From assembly GCA_020631735.1 (NCBI GenBank), contig CM036167.1:1492988-1556987 (forward strand): DNA of 64,000 bases. The letters are read 5' to 3'. A program made the position numbers and the translations under genes. Shown piece after piece: positions 12,001 to 20,814 of this stretch. The notes under the pieces are model-generated. The model saw only the letters and a program-made list of their open reading frames with translations, was not told the DNA's origin and made no database searches. Each line of letters opens with the position of its first letter. Positions within the stretch are counted from its first letter, which is position 1. Source of the DNA: Saccharum officinarum. Lineage: Eukaryota; Streptophyta; Magnoliopsida; Poales; Poaceae.

Positions 12001-12887
12001 AAAATTTTGAATACAACTTGAAAATCAGTAAAAAGAGAAAAAGTACAAATTTTGAAGACCTACAACTTTCATAATTGGGCCATCACCCAATTATGCCTAC
12101 TTTTTGAAATTGAATTGAAATTCAAATTTAGGGTTTGAATCTTTTCAAATTTATTCAAAATTTTACATTGAAACTTTAAAAACTCAAAACACAAAATTTG
12201 TACATCTAGGTAAGAACTACAACTTTGCTTTTTAAACCATTTTCAAATTATGCCTCCATTTTAAAATTGGAATAGGGAAATGAAAAGGGTCAAATTTAAA
12301 ATTTGAATCTTTTGCAAATTACTCCAAATTTTACACTAAATATTTGAAAACTCAAAACACCAAACTTGTAGCCCTTGAAAAGATCTACAAACTTGGTTTT
12401 AAACTTTTTCTCAAATTTTTCTTAGATTTTGAATTACACAAAAGAGGTAAAACGAGGTTTTTTCGGAAATCCGGGTTTTGAATTTAATTGATTATTCTTT
12501 TTAACTAAAACACGATTAATCCTTTAACACTAATAAACATTATTTCATGTGATAAGCAACATGACATTATTAACGTATTAAGCATACTAATAAAAATAAC
12601 ATATCATATCACTATTGAAACATGTGAAACATATATATGAAACATATATATGAAACATGAAACACCCTATTGCAACATATGAAACACTACCGAGCAACAC
12701 ATGAAATATCACTATGCAACAGAGACCTGGTATATGAAACGTTGCTTATACACTACATGTAACATATGCAACATGACTAAAATAACATGTGCAACATAAA
12801 TGCATTTATGGCATGTCATTTGATGTTTATGCTTGATGATGCTTCATGATCAAATTTTAATTATTTTCTAACATCTGGTATGTTACA
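9054..12887 (-). mobile_element. Old antisense LTR-like block related to the Tekay LTRs
   Basis: The right end, ..TGTTACA at 12881-12887, mirrors the TGTAACA start of the Tekay LTRs, with the antisense of the GCATGAGCATCAT-type words next to it. Further left, antisense versions of LTR landmarks occur: AT-rich sequence with CTACAACTTTGCTTT, a GC-rich block (about 10740-11770), a splice-like and GGCAAGCCCCGG-type region near 9730-9760, and the GTCGGTTAAGGACCG word near 9365-9400. The length of about 3.8 kb fits the LTR family. I could not find a matching TSD (GCGAT follows 12887), and the left end abuts the Harbinger end, so it may be truncated there. The frames at 10739-11792 lie in the GC-rich block and are not supported as genes. 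Confidence 0.55.
11830..12450. repeat. AT-rich degenerate internal repeats in the antisense LTR block
   Basis: Three to four diverged copies of a module of roughly 150 bp can be seen. Each has a word like CTACAACTTTGCTTT or CTACAACTTTCAT followed by a Phe/Leu-type AAATTT-rich tract. Other Tekay LTRs here have the module only once or twice. No gene is present. Confidence 0.4.
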
Positions 12888-13564
12888 GCGATGCTGCGCG
12901 TCTAAGGTCCAGCCCTGCGACCAGCGGCGACAGCACCTGGCACGAGTTTCATGCGACGCTGGCCAGCGACGAGACGCAATGCGGGCATGCGGCGCGGGTG
13001 GCGGTGATGGCACCTGTCCCTGGCTAACTGAATGAAGCACGGGGCGGCGCGGGCGGCAGGCCACCGGCGCTGGCACTGAGCGGTTCTGGCCTCACTCATC
13101 CACAAGCTGTTGCTGCTCGCCCGTAGGCTACGGCAGACACTCCCTAAACACATGCAAGGAACGAAGTGGCGAATCTTGAATAAATTATCGTTGGGGTCAG
13201 ACTTACCCTTGACTAAGTGTCCAGTAGTATAGTAATCTAACACCCTGCATAGCATAGATATAAATAATAATAACGATAACAATCGCAAAACTTATCCTAT
13301 GTAATCTGAAATTTTCCTCCTGTCTGTTGAAACATATGGAAGCTCATAAAAATTTATTGAAACATATGGAAGCTCATAAAAATTTACCTCCCATCGGTGA
13401 GACTCACGAAGTACAAATAGTAGTATGAGATTGGTGTTCGCGGCACTTCCATCTGTTGAAGTGCCCACGTCAGGATTCTCATCATCATCTCTAGTTGATG
13501 ATAATTTCCTTTTCAAGAATCGTTTCTGCGTGCTTTGATTGGCTATCAAATTAGTTATTAACAC
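12888..13564 (-). pseudogene. Possible hAT/zinc-finger (ZMYM1-like) transposase 5' exon remnant
   Basis: On the minus strand, 13292-13564 encodes QKRFLKRKLSS followed by an acidic stretch and DVGTSTDGSAANTN. This resembles the N-terminus of grass TTF/ZMYM-type hAT transposase proteins, but the match is weak and from memory. A perfect tandem duplication of 30 bp (13327-13356 and 13357-13386) repeats ten codons in frame. The neighbouring minus-strand frame (12902-13288) has nothing I recognise. The region lies outside the LTR block that ends at 12887. It may equally be an unrelated gene fragment. Confidence 0.25.
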
Positions 13565-15350
13565 AATTAAACGCTACAAAAAAATTTGCTAGGAACCAGA
13601 CTTAATGACTAGAAAACACTAATTTCCTTACCTGAGATCTTACAACCAATGAAGAGGAGAAGAAAAGCTCTTTCTATGAACGGAACCACTATGACTTGTT
13701 TGCTTCTCTGAATTCTGAATATATCAAACGACTGAAAAAAAATCTAACACCTCAATAGGGGCAATGGGCCGAGCATGCAGCCAGATGCCCAGGTTTGTGA
13801 GACAGAGGTTCGAAACGGCGGATAGGTTTAATCAAAAACTGCAAATTTGGGAATCAATTTGACATACTTTTTCTACCTTGAACGGATCCGCTAGCAGGAT
13901 GTACTAGCTGGGCAGTCGGCCACGGCCAGGCCGTGCCCGTGAGGCTGAGCGCTGTGCGCCGGGTGGACGCCGCGATGCTGTCACAGGAAGGATGAACGAA
14001 TAGGGAAGCTGAAAGGGCGTCGATCGATCTACAAGATGGGACATTTCAGCTTCTGGACTTTTGGGTGTTGGCTGTTTGCATTGGTAACTTTCTTTGAGTC
14101 CGCACTTCCTGTCCTCCACGTAGTGGGCTTGTGGCCTCGTGGGCTTCTGCCGTTGAGTTGAGCTAGACTGCGCCGGTGTCAGGTCCTAATTTTACTGGGG
14201 TCGTAGCTGGTATAGAAACGAGGCAGGGTACCGGTGTTTCCTCGGAAGTTATCGGGGTCATCCGACCCCGACGAGTTACCGTAGATTCGCCCCTGAAGGA
14301 ACGGCATGCCACGCTGTGAGGTCCGTCCCTTGCTACCCACTTCGTTGTTTGTCTTTTCAGGGCAAACATGCACACCAAGTGCTCGATGCTTTGCCTCTGT
14401 GAGATGATTGTTCACTTTGAACCTGAAACATCTATTTGTTGCAACATGTTGCTTACCAATGGACCATTGCCGCCACAGCACCTGATTGTTAATTTGTTAT
14501 TGTCGACCTAAACCTGGACGGCGTGCTCACCGCTATCAGCTGAGTTGATGTCGTTGTCTGGTCCACTTCTGGCGTTTGCACCGCTGCACAGCAATTCAGG
14601 CATCCAAGGGTCGTGCCCATGTATGCTTGCAAATTTTGTTCCTTCCTTCTCCATGGAAAGGTACCTTCCAGTGATTTGTGATCAGTGACAATTATTATCA
14701 TGCATAGGTTAAACAAATACAGGTAATAATTTATGAGGCAGCAACTAGCAATGTTTCTTGGCAATCAGCACATGAGAAATCTTGCTTGCTTAAAAAAATA
14801 CAGCTAATAACGGTTCCTGCTTTTATCACTTTTGAACAAAGGCATAGGAAGGTCCAAGCAGGAAGACGTAGAAGTTCCAAAATATTACAAAGTTATTTTC
14901 TATGAACTTATGTACTTTTTGAAGTTTTGATCCCTAACTCAAAGATATACAAACAAAAATGTGCGCTTGGTTGTTGTTTCATGACTCAACATGAGAGTGC
15001 AAAAACTAAAAGTTTTCTCTGCCTGCTGTAGTAACTATGAAGCTTGCAACTGTCTGCCGTTTGTTCCTCGGCCAATCAGCCAAGGGATCTAAATGGGGCA
15101 GTAGAGTTTGTAAAAACACGGAAATTATATATCACCAAATTGTATATTTATTGACTTACAGTTCTGGTAAAATAATCTAAGTCCCTCTTCCAATGACATT
15201 GAACTGAAGTCAAAACAACATAATTTGTTTGGCTCCATTCTTAAAAACTGAAGCAAATGCCCTTTTTGACTTTCATCTTCTACCTTTTCTTATTAAAATT
15301 TCCTTGGGATCTCAATCTCTGCTACTACTTGAATATTGTACCGTTGGTCA
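13565..15350. other. Unassigned sequence
   Basis: Short frames on the minus strand (13904-14119, 14163-14481, 14489-14764) have no family signature I recognise and none is longer than 100 codons. Base composition is mixed. I see no LTR end, TIR or RNA gene. It is probably old transposon or captured-gene debris. Confidence 0.3.
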
Positions 15351-15352
15351 GC

Positions 15353-15590
15353 ATGGGGTGTTCAGGTACTAATAAAAAATTTTCTTATGAACCCAGTGAC
15401 TAAAGTTTGGTGTCATATGAGGATGTCACATGGGGTGTTCAGGTGCTAATAAAAAATAAATTACAGAATCCGTCAGTAATCCGCGAGACGAATTTATCAA
15501 GCTTAATTAATCCATTATTAGCACATGTTTACTATAGCACCACATTGTCAAATCATAGACTAATTAGGCTTAAAAAGCTATCAAGCGTTT
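15353..15590. repeat. MITE of a very common grass family
   Basis: The core CGCGAGACGAATTTATCAAG, then TTAATTAATCCATTATTAGC and ACATTGTCAAATCATAGACT, is the widely dispersed grass MITE core as I remember it. A terminal-type GGGGTGTTCAGGT word occurs twice, near 15355 and 15432, as ATGGGGTGTTCAGG plus ACTAATAAAAAAT or GCTAATAAAAAAT. I could not define the ends or a TSD. Confidence 0.5.
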
Positions 15591-15968
15591 CTTTTGTTGA
15601 AGCGTGTCATTATCCGGCAATCTGGTTAGGAAGATCCGAAGTTGGCAGGTTTGGGCCTTACGATGTCCGATGATGAGCTCGTCGGCTGTTACCCCACATC
15701 TAGACGCCATCTTGGTCTCTCTTGGCCCACGTCTAGGCAAGTCTGGGGGCGTTGTTGGCCCGTGACGCGCCTGGAATTTACACGTGCTGGTGTTCTGTCT
15801 GGTACAGCCCATCGAATCCACTCCAAGGGCCTGTAGCCCATCTGAGGCCCGTCTTGATCGATGCAATGCAACGAACAGGTCCAGCAAGGGCCATGCGCTC
15901 ACGCACGTAAAATAATATATGCCGCGTATACATGTATATATCCTACTTCCTCGTAGAAAAAAATAGGA
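15590..15968. other. Unassigned sequence between two MITEs
   Basis: A short minus-strand frame (15570-15902) and overlapping plus-strand frames have no recognisable motif. I see no feature in this stretch. Confidence 0.3.
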
Positions 15969-15977
15969 TTATTTAAG

Positions 15978-16220
15978 GGGAGCGTATGCTATGGAAACTA
16001 GCTTCTTGTGGAAACTATGGAAACTTTAATCTAAGTCCACATGATTCTAATCCGATGATCTCAGATGAAGGTGGGTCATTTATTCTCTTAAACCCTCCCA
16101 CCAAGATTCTAGATGAAGCATAACCTACCTTCAGCTGAGGCCATCAGATTAGAATCCTGTGGACTTGATTGAAGTTTCCATAGTTTTCACCAGAAACTAG
16201 TTTCCATAGTATACGCTCCC
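15978..16220. mobile_element. Foldback MITE with perfect 9-bp TSD (Mutator-type)
   Basis: The element starts GGGAGCGTATGCTATGGAAA and ends in the inverse, ..TTTCCATAGTATACGCTCCC. The two halves pair over most of their length, including GTCCACATGATTCTAATCCG against its diverged complement, so it folds back on itself. It is flanked by perfect 9-bp direct repeats TTATTTAAG at 15969-15977 and 16221-16229. A 9-bp TSD points to mobilisation by a Mutator-type transposase. At 243 bp it has no coding capacity. The family name is not known to me. Confidence 0.9.
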
Positions 16221-16229
16221 TTATTTAAG

Positions 16230-17190
16230 AGCGCAAAACTAACATAAAAAAAGGAGGCGCTAACCCTCTTCTCGCCAGGCCTGGTAGCGCAGGCCTATAA
16301 CCCCAGCTTTGGGGGGCAGGAGTTGGTAGGTTTGGGCTTCCGATTTCTCGATGATGGGCTCTCACGGCTGTACTAATGTAAAATAGATCACCGTCTAGAT
16401 GGGCGCCCACATCTAGATGATGGTATTACAGGTTGGATTGGCTACGTCGCTCCTGGTTGATCAAATAGTTGAGGACCAAGAGAGCTCTCTCGTAAGTCGT
16501 CGACAACCCTCTCCTGCCAACTCCTTTTTATTCTTATATGTATTACTAGCAAATGTACCCGTGCGTTGCCACGGATATAACTAAAAGTATGAGAAATGTG
16601 ATGTTTTTCATCAAAATCATGTACCTAGTATTAACAAGTAAAATCAAATGATGAATATAATAAATCATGTATTTACATATTCTGCAAGAAAATCATAAAC
16701 GGTACAACTTTAAACACATCATTATTTATTTGGGTAGTGGCCCTCGAAAAACATCCGAGATAAAAAGTTCAATGGCCTTATATGAAAACGCATCATGAAC
16801 CGACATAGACTCAAACAAAACAACAGTCATCTCCATGTTATGTTAATGTTCACAGCGCCAGCCAGCCAACACATGCGTGTTACATTCATGATTTTTGCCC
16901 AGCTGGGACCATGCAGACATCAGGACAAAAACAACAAGCTTATCTAGGTTGCCTTACCTTTATAACGACTCAGGGAAAAAAATCCTCAAAACTTCTCTAG
17001 GGTAACCATTATACGTATAACATGATATCATCACTGACCATGAGAAGATGTCCTGGTATCAACTTATGAAACAACAATCTTGCATCTTTCATGTTCCCCT
17101 CTTTTCTTTCATCCTTTTCATACCGGCGAATCAACAATGTGAATGCCTGGCATAGTAGTTCTCTCAGGCATTTCATCAGACAGCCTCCCT
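16230..17190. other. Unassigned sequence with a grass-common repeat word
   Basis: At 16544-16577 the sequence ACTAGCAAATGTACCCGTGC, continuing GTTGCCACGG, is a word seen widely in grass repeats. I cannot name its element. The rest is AT-rich and without long frames. It may contain the 3' region of the minus-strand gene candidate described next. Confidence 0.3.
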
Positions 17191-17194
17191 GCAC

Positions 17195-18272
17195 CTACAA
17201 ATCCTTGAACTTAACATAACCATCAACCGTCCGGGCCCATCCACCCCATAAGAACTCATTCAAGGCAACATGAAGTGGATATGGAGCCATCAAAATCAAA
17301 ATTAACTTTTGTTGAGCTGACTTGTTTTTCCTGAGACCAAGAACAAGCAAACTTCTCATGTGGATGTTGATGTCGGACAATTTTCTGTGGAACATGAACT
17401 CCTGCAATATCAGTGCTTAAACTTTGAACACATTTAACAATGACAAAAGCTTAGGTGATGCAAAGAATTGCCGCTGTCTTACCTTCCGCCTACCGGACTG
17501 CACTGTGTAATAGCAGCAGGAACACAGCAGCAGGCAGCAGGAAGCCAAGGGGACTCTTCCCAGTACGTATCTGACGAGATACTCAGCGAGACCAGGAGTG
17601 CTCGGTGGAAAACTTCCATCGAAGATCGATTAATGTCTATACATATACATCCCACTAATAGATCATCATGCTACTGATATAGGTAAAATAAAGCAATTTA
17701 ATCCGTGTTGGAGAGGTGTTCGCATTGGAAAATAATGTAGTTTCATCTGTATTGTTGAGGAGTTCACTTCGGACATAATTAGGACTTACCTGTTCCCTGA
17801 TCGCAGCCGATGACGCTGACGTTGACAAGCCCCAGGTGCGTCGGCAGCCGGCACCATCTTGAACGCCATCATCGAATCCCCTCTCCCACGTTGCGCTCTC
17901 TTCAATAGCACCGCCGCCTCGCCGCTGCGTGTCCATACTCCATAGACAACTGGTCGTGATGTCTCCCTGTCCAACCCCGTTGTCGTCGAGGAGGACAAGA
18001 GATGATCTTTCTGGGGAGGGGCCTGTCGTTCCTCGCTCGGGCTCCGACTCTAGCCCTCCTTCGCTGCGCGGTCCGGCAAGCGGCGGCACCACCGTGGTGC
18101 GGGAGGGGCGGACTGGCGGATCCGTCGACACTGAGCTCTGGCCGCCGGCCGCCGGGAAGCTGACAAAGATGGGCTCGCGTGCACTGCTATCATGTGGTTG
18201 CGCCACTGCAACGGGGGGAGGGGAGGGGGCGGGGACGTGGACGTCAAGCGCTGGCCGACGGAACTCGCGCAA
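17195..18272 (-). pseudogene. Candidate multi-exon minus-strand gene of unknown function
   Basis: A 205-codon frame starting at 18272 is GC-rich, Pro/Ser/Arg-rich, and ends in a strong donor, GAACAG|GTAAGT, at exon end 17790. A second donor, GGCGGAAG|GTAAGA, gives an exon end at 17483. An acceptor, ATATTGCAG, opens a last exon at 17401, which reads EFMFHRKLSDINIHMRSLLV and ends with a stop near 17195. I recognise no domain. GC-rich first exon plus AT-rich later exons is typical of grass genes, so this may be a real gene, a captured fragment, or part of a non-autonomous element. Exon joining across the middle exon is not resolved. Confidence 0.3.
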
Positions 18273-18350
18273 GCTCCAGCCCCGTTCGCTGATGGGAGCC
18301 GGGAGCCGGGAGGAGCGTCGGCCCCGTCTTCCCCCCCCCCTTTTTTTTTT

Positions 18351-18562
18351 GAAAAGATTCTCTCAAATATGTCTCTTGCGAAAAGATTTCAAAAAATAGA
18401 CCCTTATCTTGACGCTACAGTCGTTGGCGCCAAGATATAATGTCATGGCGCTATGGTCACAGACGCCATGACCCTGCCATCGTGGTACTGACGTGGCAGG
18501 GAGCATGGCGCCATGGATCTTTGCGCCATGCATGACGCCATGGATCTTGGCGTCATGCCCCC
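18351..18562 (+). repeat. Left terminal inverted repeat of the MULE
   Basis: GATTCTCTCAAATATGTCTC, GATTTCAAAAAATAGACC and a tail rich in GGCGCCA and ATGGCGCCATGGATCTT words match the complement of 49181-49396 along the whole length with scattered changes. TIRs of this size are usual for MULEs and act as transposase binding sites and promoters. Confidence 0.9.
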
Positions 18563-18905
18563 AGTAAAAACATATCCTTCTTTCTTCTTCCTTTCTTCCT
18601 TCTTCTCTTTCTTTCTTCCTTCTCCGTTGCCCGCACGGCCGCCCGCCCGCGCGCCACCGCCGGTCGCCAGCCTGCCCGCGCGCCGCCGCCGCCGGCCGCC
18701 GCCCGCGCGCCCCGCCCGGCCGGCCGCGCGGCCCCGCCGGCCCGCCCGCGTGCCCCCGCCGGCGCGCCCGCGCCGGCGCCGCCCGGCCGTCCGCGCGACC
18801 CCGCCAGCCCACCCGCGCGCCGTCGCCGGCCCACCCGCGTGCCGCCGACTGGCCGTCTGCGCGCCCCTGCCCGGCCGGCCGCGCGCCACCGACCGGCCGT
18901 CTTGA
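18563..18905. repeat. Pyrimidine-rich then C/G-rich low-complexity tract
   Basis: A CTTCTTTC-type tract (18575-18625) is followed by about 280 bp of CGCCCG/GCCGCC-type simple sequence. Frames are open on both strands (products made of Pro/Arg/Ala or Gly/Arg/Ala) purely from composition. It occupies the place where the MULE transposase N-terminus and the first catalytic Asp should be, so coding sequence has been lost or replaced here. Confidence 0.75.
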
Positions 18906-18907
18906 GG

Positions 18908-19108
18908 CATTTGCGCGCCGCCATATCGTGTGACGCAAATAACAAGCTTGTTCCTTTGGCATTTGCTTTGGTTGAGAGAGAGAATAATGATAGCTGGGGA
19001 TGGTTCTTGAGGCTAGTCCGGATACATGTGGTTGGGCCTGGCAGGGAGGTGGGCGTCATATCTGATAGGCACCAGGGCATACTTAATGCTGTGCGAGAGG
19101 AGATAGAG
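18908..19108 (+). pseudogene. MULE (MuDR-type) transposase, DDE-domain fragment upstream of the Sirevirus
   Basis: The plus strand reads CDANNKLVPLAFALVERENN, then SWGWFLRLV and VISDRHQGILNAVREEIE. This is the central transposase block of plant MULEs, with the second catalytic Asp in ISDRHQGI. The protein is cut at GAGATAGAG by the Sirevirus and continues directly at 42954 (GYAPLHYRWC...). Upstream, the N-terminal DNA-binding part and the DGTF-type first Asp are gone, replaced by low-complexity GC-rich DNA. The transposase would cut the element ends and create 9-11 bp TSDs. It is inactive here. Confidence 0.9.
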
Positions 19109-19379
19109 TGAAAGCTCTATGTTTGGTGTTGATAATTAGTGACAATGCCTAAGTACTAATCCTATGCTTAAGTTGTATGTAGCATATGAGGTTTAGTACA
19201 TTCCAAGGTTGGTGGCAAGATGGATATGGTGATCATGATGGCCACACTTGGATTTGGACACAACCCTACGTGATCAAGGCAAAGGTATATGCTTAAGCTC
19301 TCCCTCCCACCGAGCTTGCGAGGTGGGATTCAGGCGTTTTCGAGGAGTTGAAACGACTATTTTCCACTACACCGAAAGT

Positions 19380-19800
19380 CAGAAAAGAAACGGAAACGAA
19401 CGGAGGTCACAGAGGTGACCGGACGCTGAACCGAACGCGGTCTCTGGTTGACCGGACGCGTTCGGTCAGCGTTCAGTGTCTGCGCTTGTTTCAGGTTGAT
19501 GATCGAACGCGCAGCGCGTCCGGTCACTGATGATCGGACGTGTCCGGTCATTCAGGGAGCTTACTGGACTCAAACCGGACGCTGGCACTGTGGTGTCCGG
19601 TTAGTTCTACAGCGCGTTCGGTCACTGTTTTGTCGTGTGCTGCTCAGGCTTGACCAGCACGTCCGGTCAGTCACAGGACCAGCGCGTCCGGTCAATCCCA
19701 GCGCGTCCGGTCTGCACGACGAGCGCGTCCAGTCGGTGTTTCGCGATTTAGCCGTTGTGCGACCGGCGCGTCCGGTCAGTTAGACCAGCGCGTCCGGTCA
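19380..19800. repeat. GCGTCCGGTCA repeat cluster of the Sirevirus LTR
   Basis: About ten direct or inverted copies of GCGCGTCCGGTCA-like words occur at irregular spacing just upstream of the TATA site. The 3' LTR has lost the cluster. The position suggests a promoter or enhancer role, which is inference. The same cluster is present in the copy after the N gap (49600-49910). Confidence 0.7.
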
Positions 19801-19852
19801 GCGTGATTTCGGCTGTTTCAAGTTTCTAATGGCTCTATTCGAAGGGGTACGT

Positions 19853-19862
19853 CTATATATAC
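19853..19862 (+). promoter_or_regulatory. TATA box of the Sirevirus 5' LTR
   Basis: CTATATATAC is followed by TCGTTGGCC. The same site occurs in the solo LTR (7282-7291) and in the second copy (about 49955-49964). It is removed in the 3' LTR by a deletion. Confidence 0.65.
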
Positions 19863-20762
19863 TCGTTGGCCGGCTCAAAGCTCTCACTCTCTTGAATATT
19901 TGACATACTTGTGAGCACTTTGAGCTAAGTAACTCCCCTCCCACTCATCTCTCTTGCTTCTTTGCATATTCGAAGTGAGATTGAGTGATCCAAGTGCATT
20001 TGCATTGTGAGATTGCATCTAGTTGGCACTTGATGGTTGATTTGCTGCGGGATTCTTGTTTCTCTTGGTGGTTGCCGCCACCTAGACGGCTTGGAGCAGC
20101 TTGGAGGCGTTGGCAAGAGTTGATGATTGTTCTTGGCCACCTCCGGTGATTGTGAGGGGTTTGTGCTTACCTCGGCGAAGCGCCAAAGGTAATGTTAGTG
20201 AATTGCTCGTGTTATTTGCAACCTTTTACCATTTAGTAGGTTCTTGTGGTGCCTTTTGAGAGGCTCGGCGTGAGATCGATTAGCCACCGAACCACGTGGT
20301 GAAGAGGGACACAACGGGGACTAGCGTGCCGGCAAGCACGTGAATCTCGGGATAAATCTTCGTGTCATCATTTTCATATTGTGATTGATTGATCCTGGTG
20401 TTTGGTTATCTTGGTATTCATTGTTGATCATATTGGTTGGCTCAATACTTCGCCCCTCGGTGAAACTCTCCTAACTCAACTTCGCATTACCTTCTTAGTT
20501 ATCTTTGCTAGCTAGTTAGCTTTGCTAGAGTAGCTCTTTTGTGTAGCTTGCTAGTTGTTGTTGTAGTTACCTTCTCGGTTTGACTTGTGCGGTTGAGTGC
20601 AAATACTAGAATTGTGAATTGGTTTGGTGGCTTGCAATACCCCGTAGGCTAAGCAAAACTCGCATCTCGCTATTTGTTATATTGATAAACTTGTTTAGCT
20701 TGTCTTTGTTGAAAGTTTTAAAAGGCTATTCACCCCCCCTCTAGCCATCAAGACCTTTCAAG

Positions 20763-20774
20763 TGGTATCGGAGC
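20763..20774 (+). promoter_or_regulatory. Primer binding site (initiator Met tRNA type), Sirevirus
   Basis: TGGTATCGGAGC lies two bases after the LTR end. It matches the usual plant iMet primer site TGGTATCAGAGC at 11 of 12 positions. Confidence 0.85.
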
Positions 20775-20814
20775 CGTAGTCACCGTTTTCAAGGCTTAAC
20801 AACCTCGGTGTAAG

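Larger units (their letters stand above)
19109..20760 (+). repeat. 5' LTR of the Sirevirus
   Basis: 1652 bp. Compared with the 3' LTR it lacks about 270 bp after GTATATGCTTAAG (near 19296), resuming at CTCTCCCTCC. It keeps the GCGTCCGGTCA repeat cluster (19380-19800) and a TATA site. It is followed directly by a PBS. Confidence 0.93.

Noticed and set aside
16544..16577. Helitron or LINE terminus
   Set aside because: The word is common in grass repeats, but I see no hairpin plus CTRR end, no poly-A tail and no TSD to support either.
18363..19080. Several Arg/Gly/Ala-rich minus-strand frames of 130-200 codons
   Set aside because: They are produced by the CCG/GCC simple sequence and the TIR; the real coding strand here is plus (MULE transposase fragment at 18908-19108).
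19380..19800. CRISPR-like or satellite array from the GCGTCCGGTCA words
   Set aside because: Spacing is irregular, copies are degenerate and in both orientations, and the cluster lies in an LTR upstream of a TATA box of a plant retroelement.
20763..20774. tRNA gene fragment
   Set aside because: TGGTATCGGAGC right after an LTR is a primer binding site; there is no tRNA fold around it. The same applies at 28318, 50864 and 58417.
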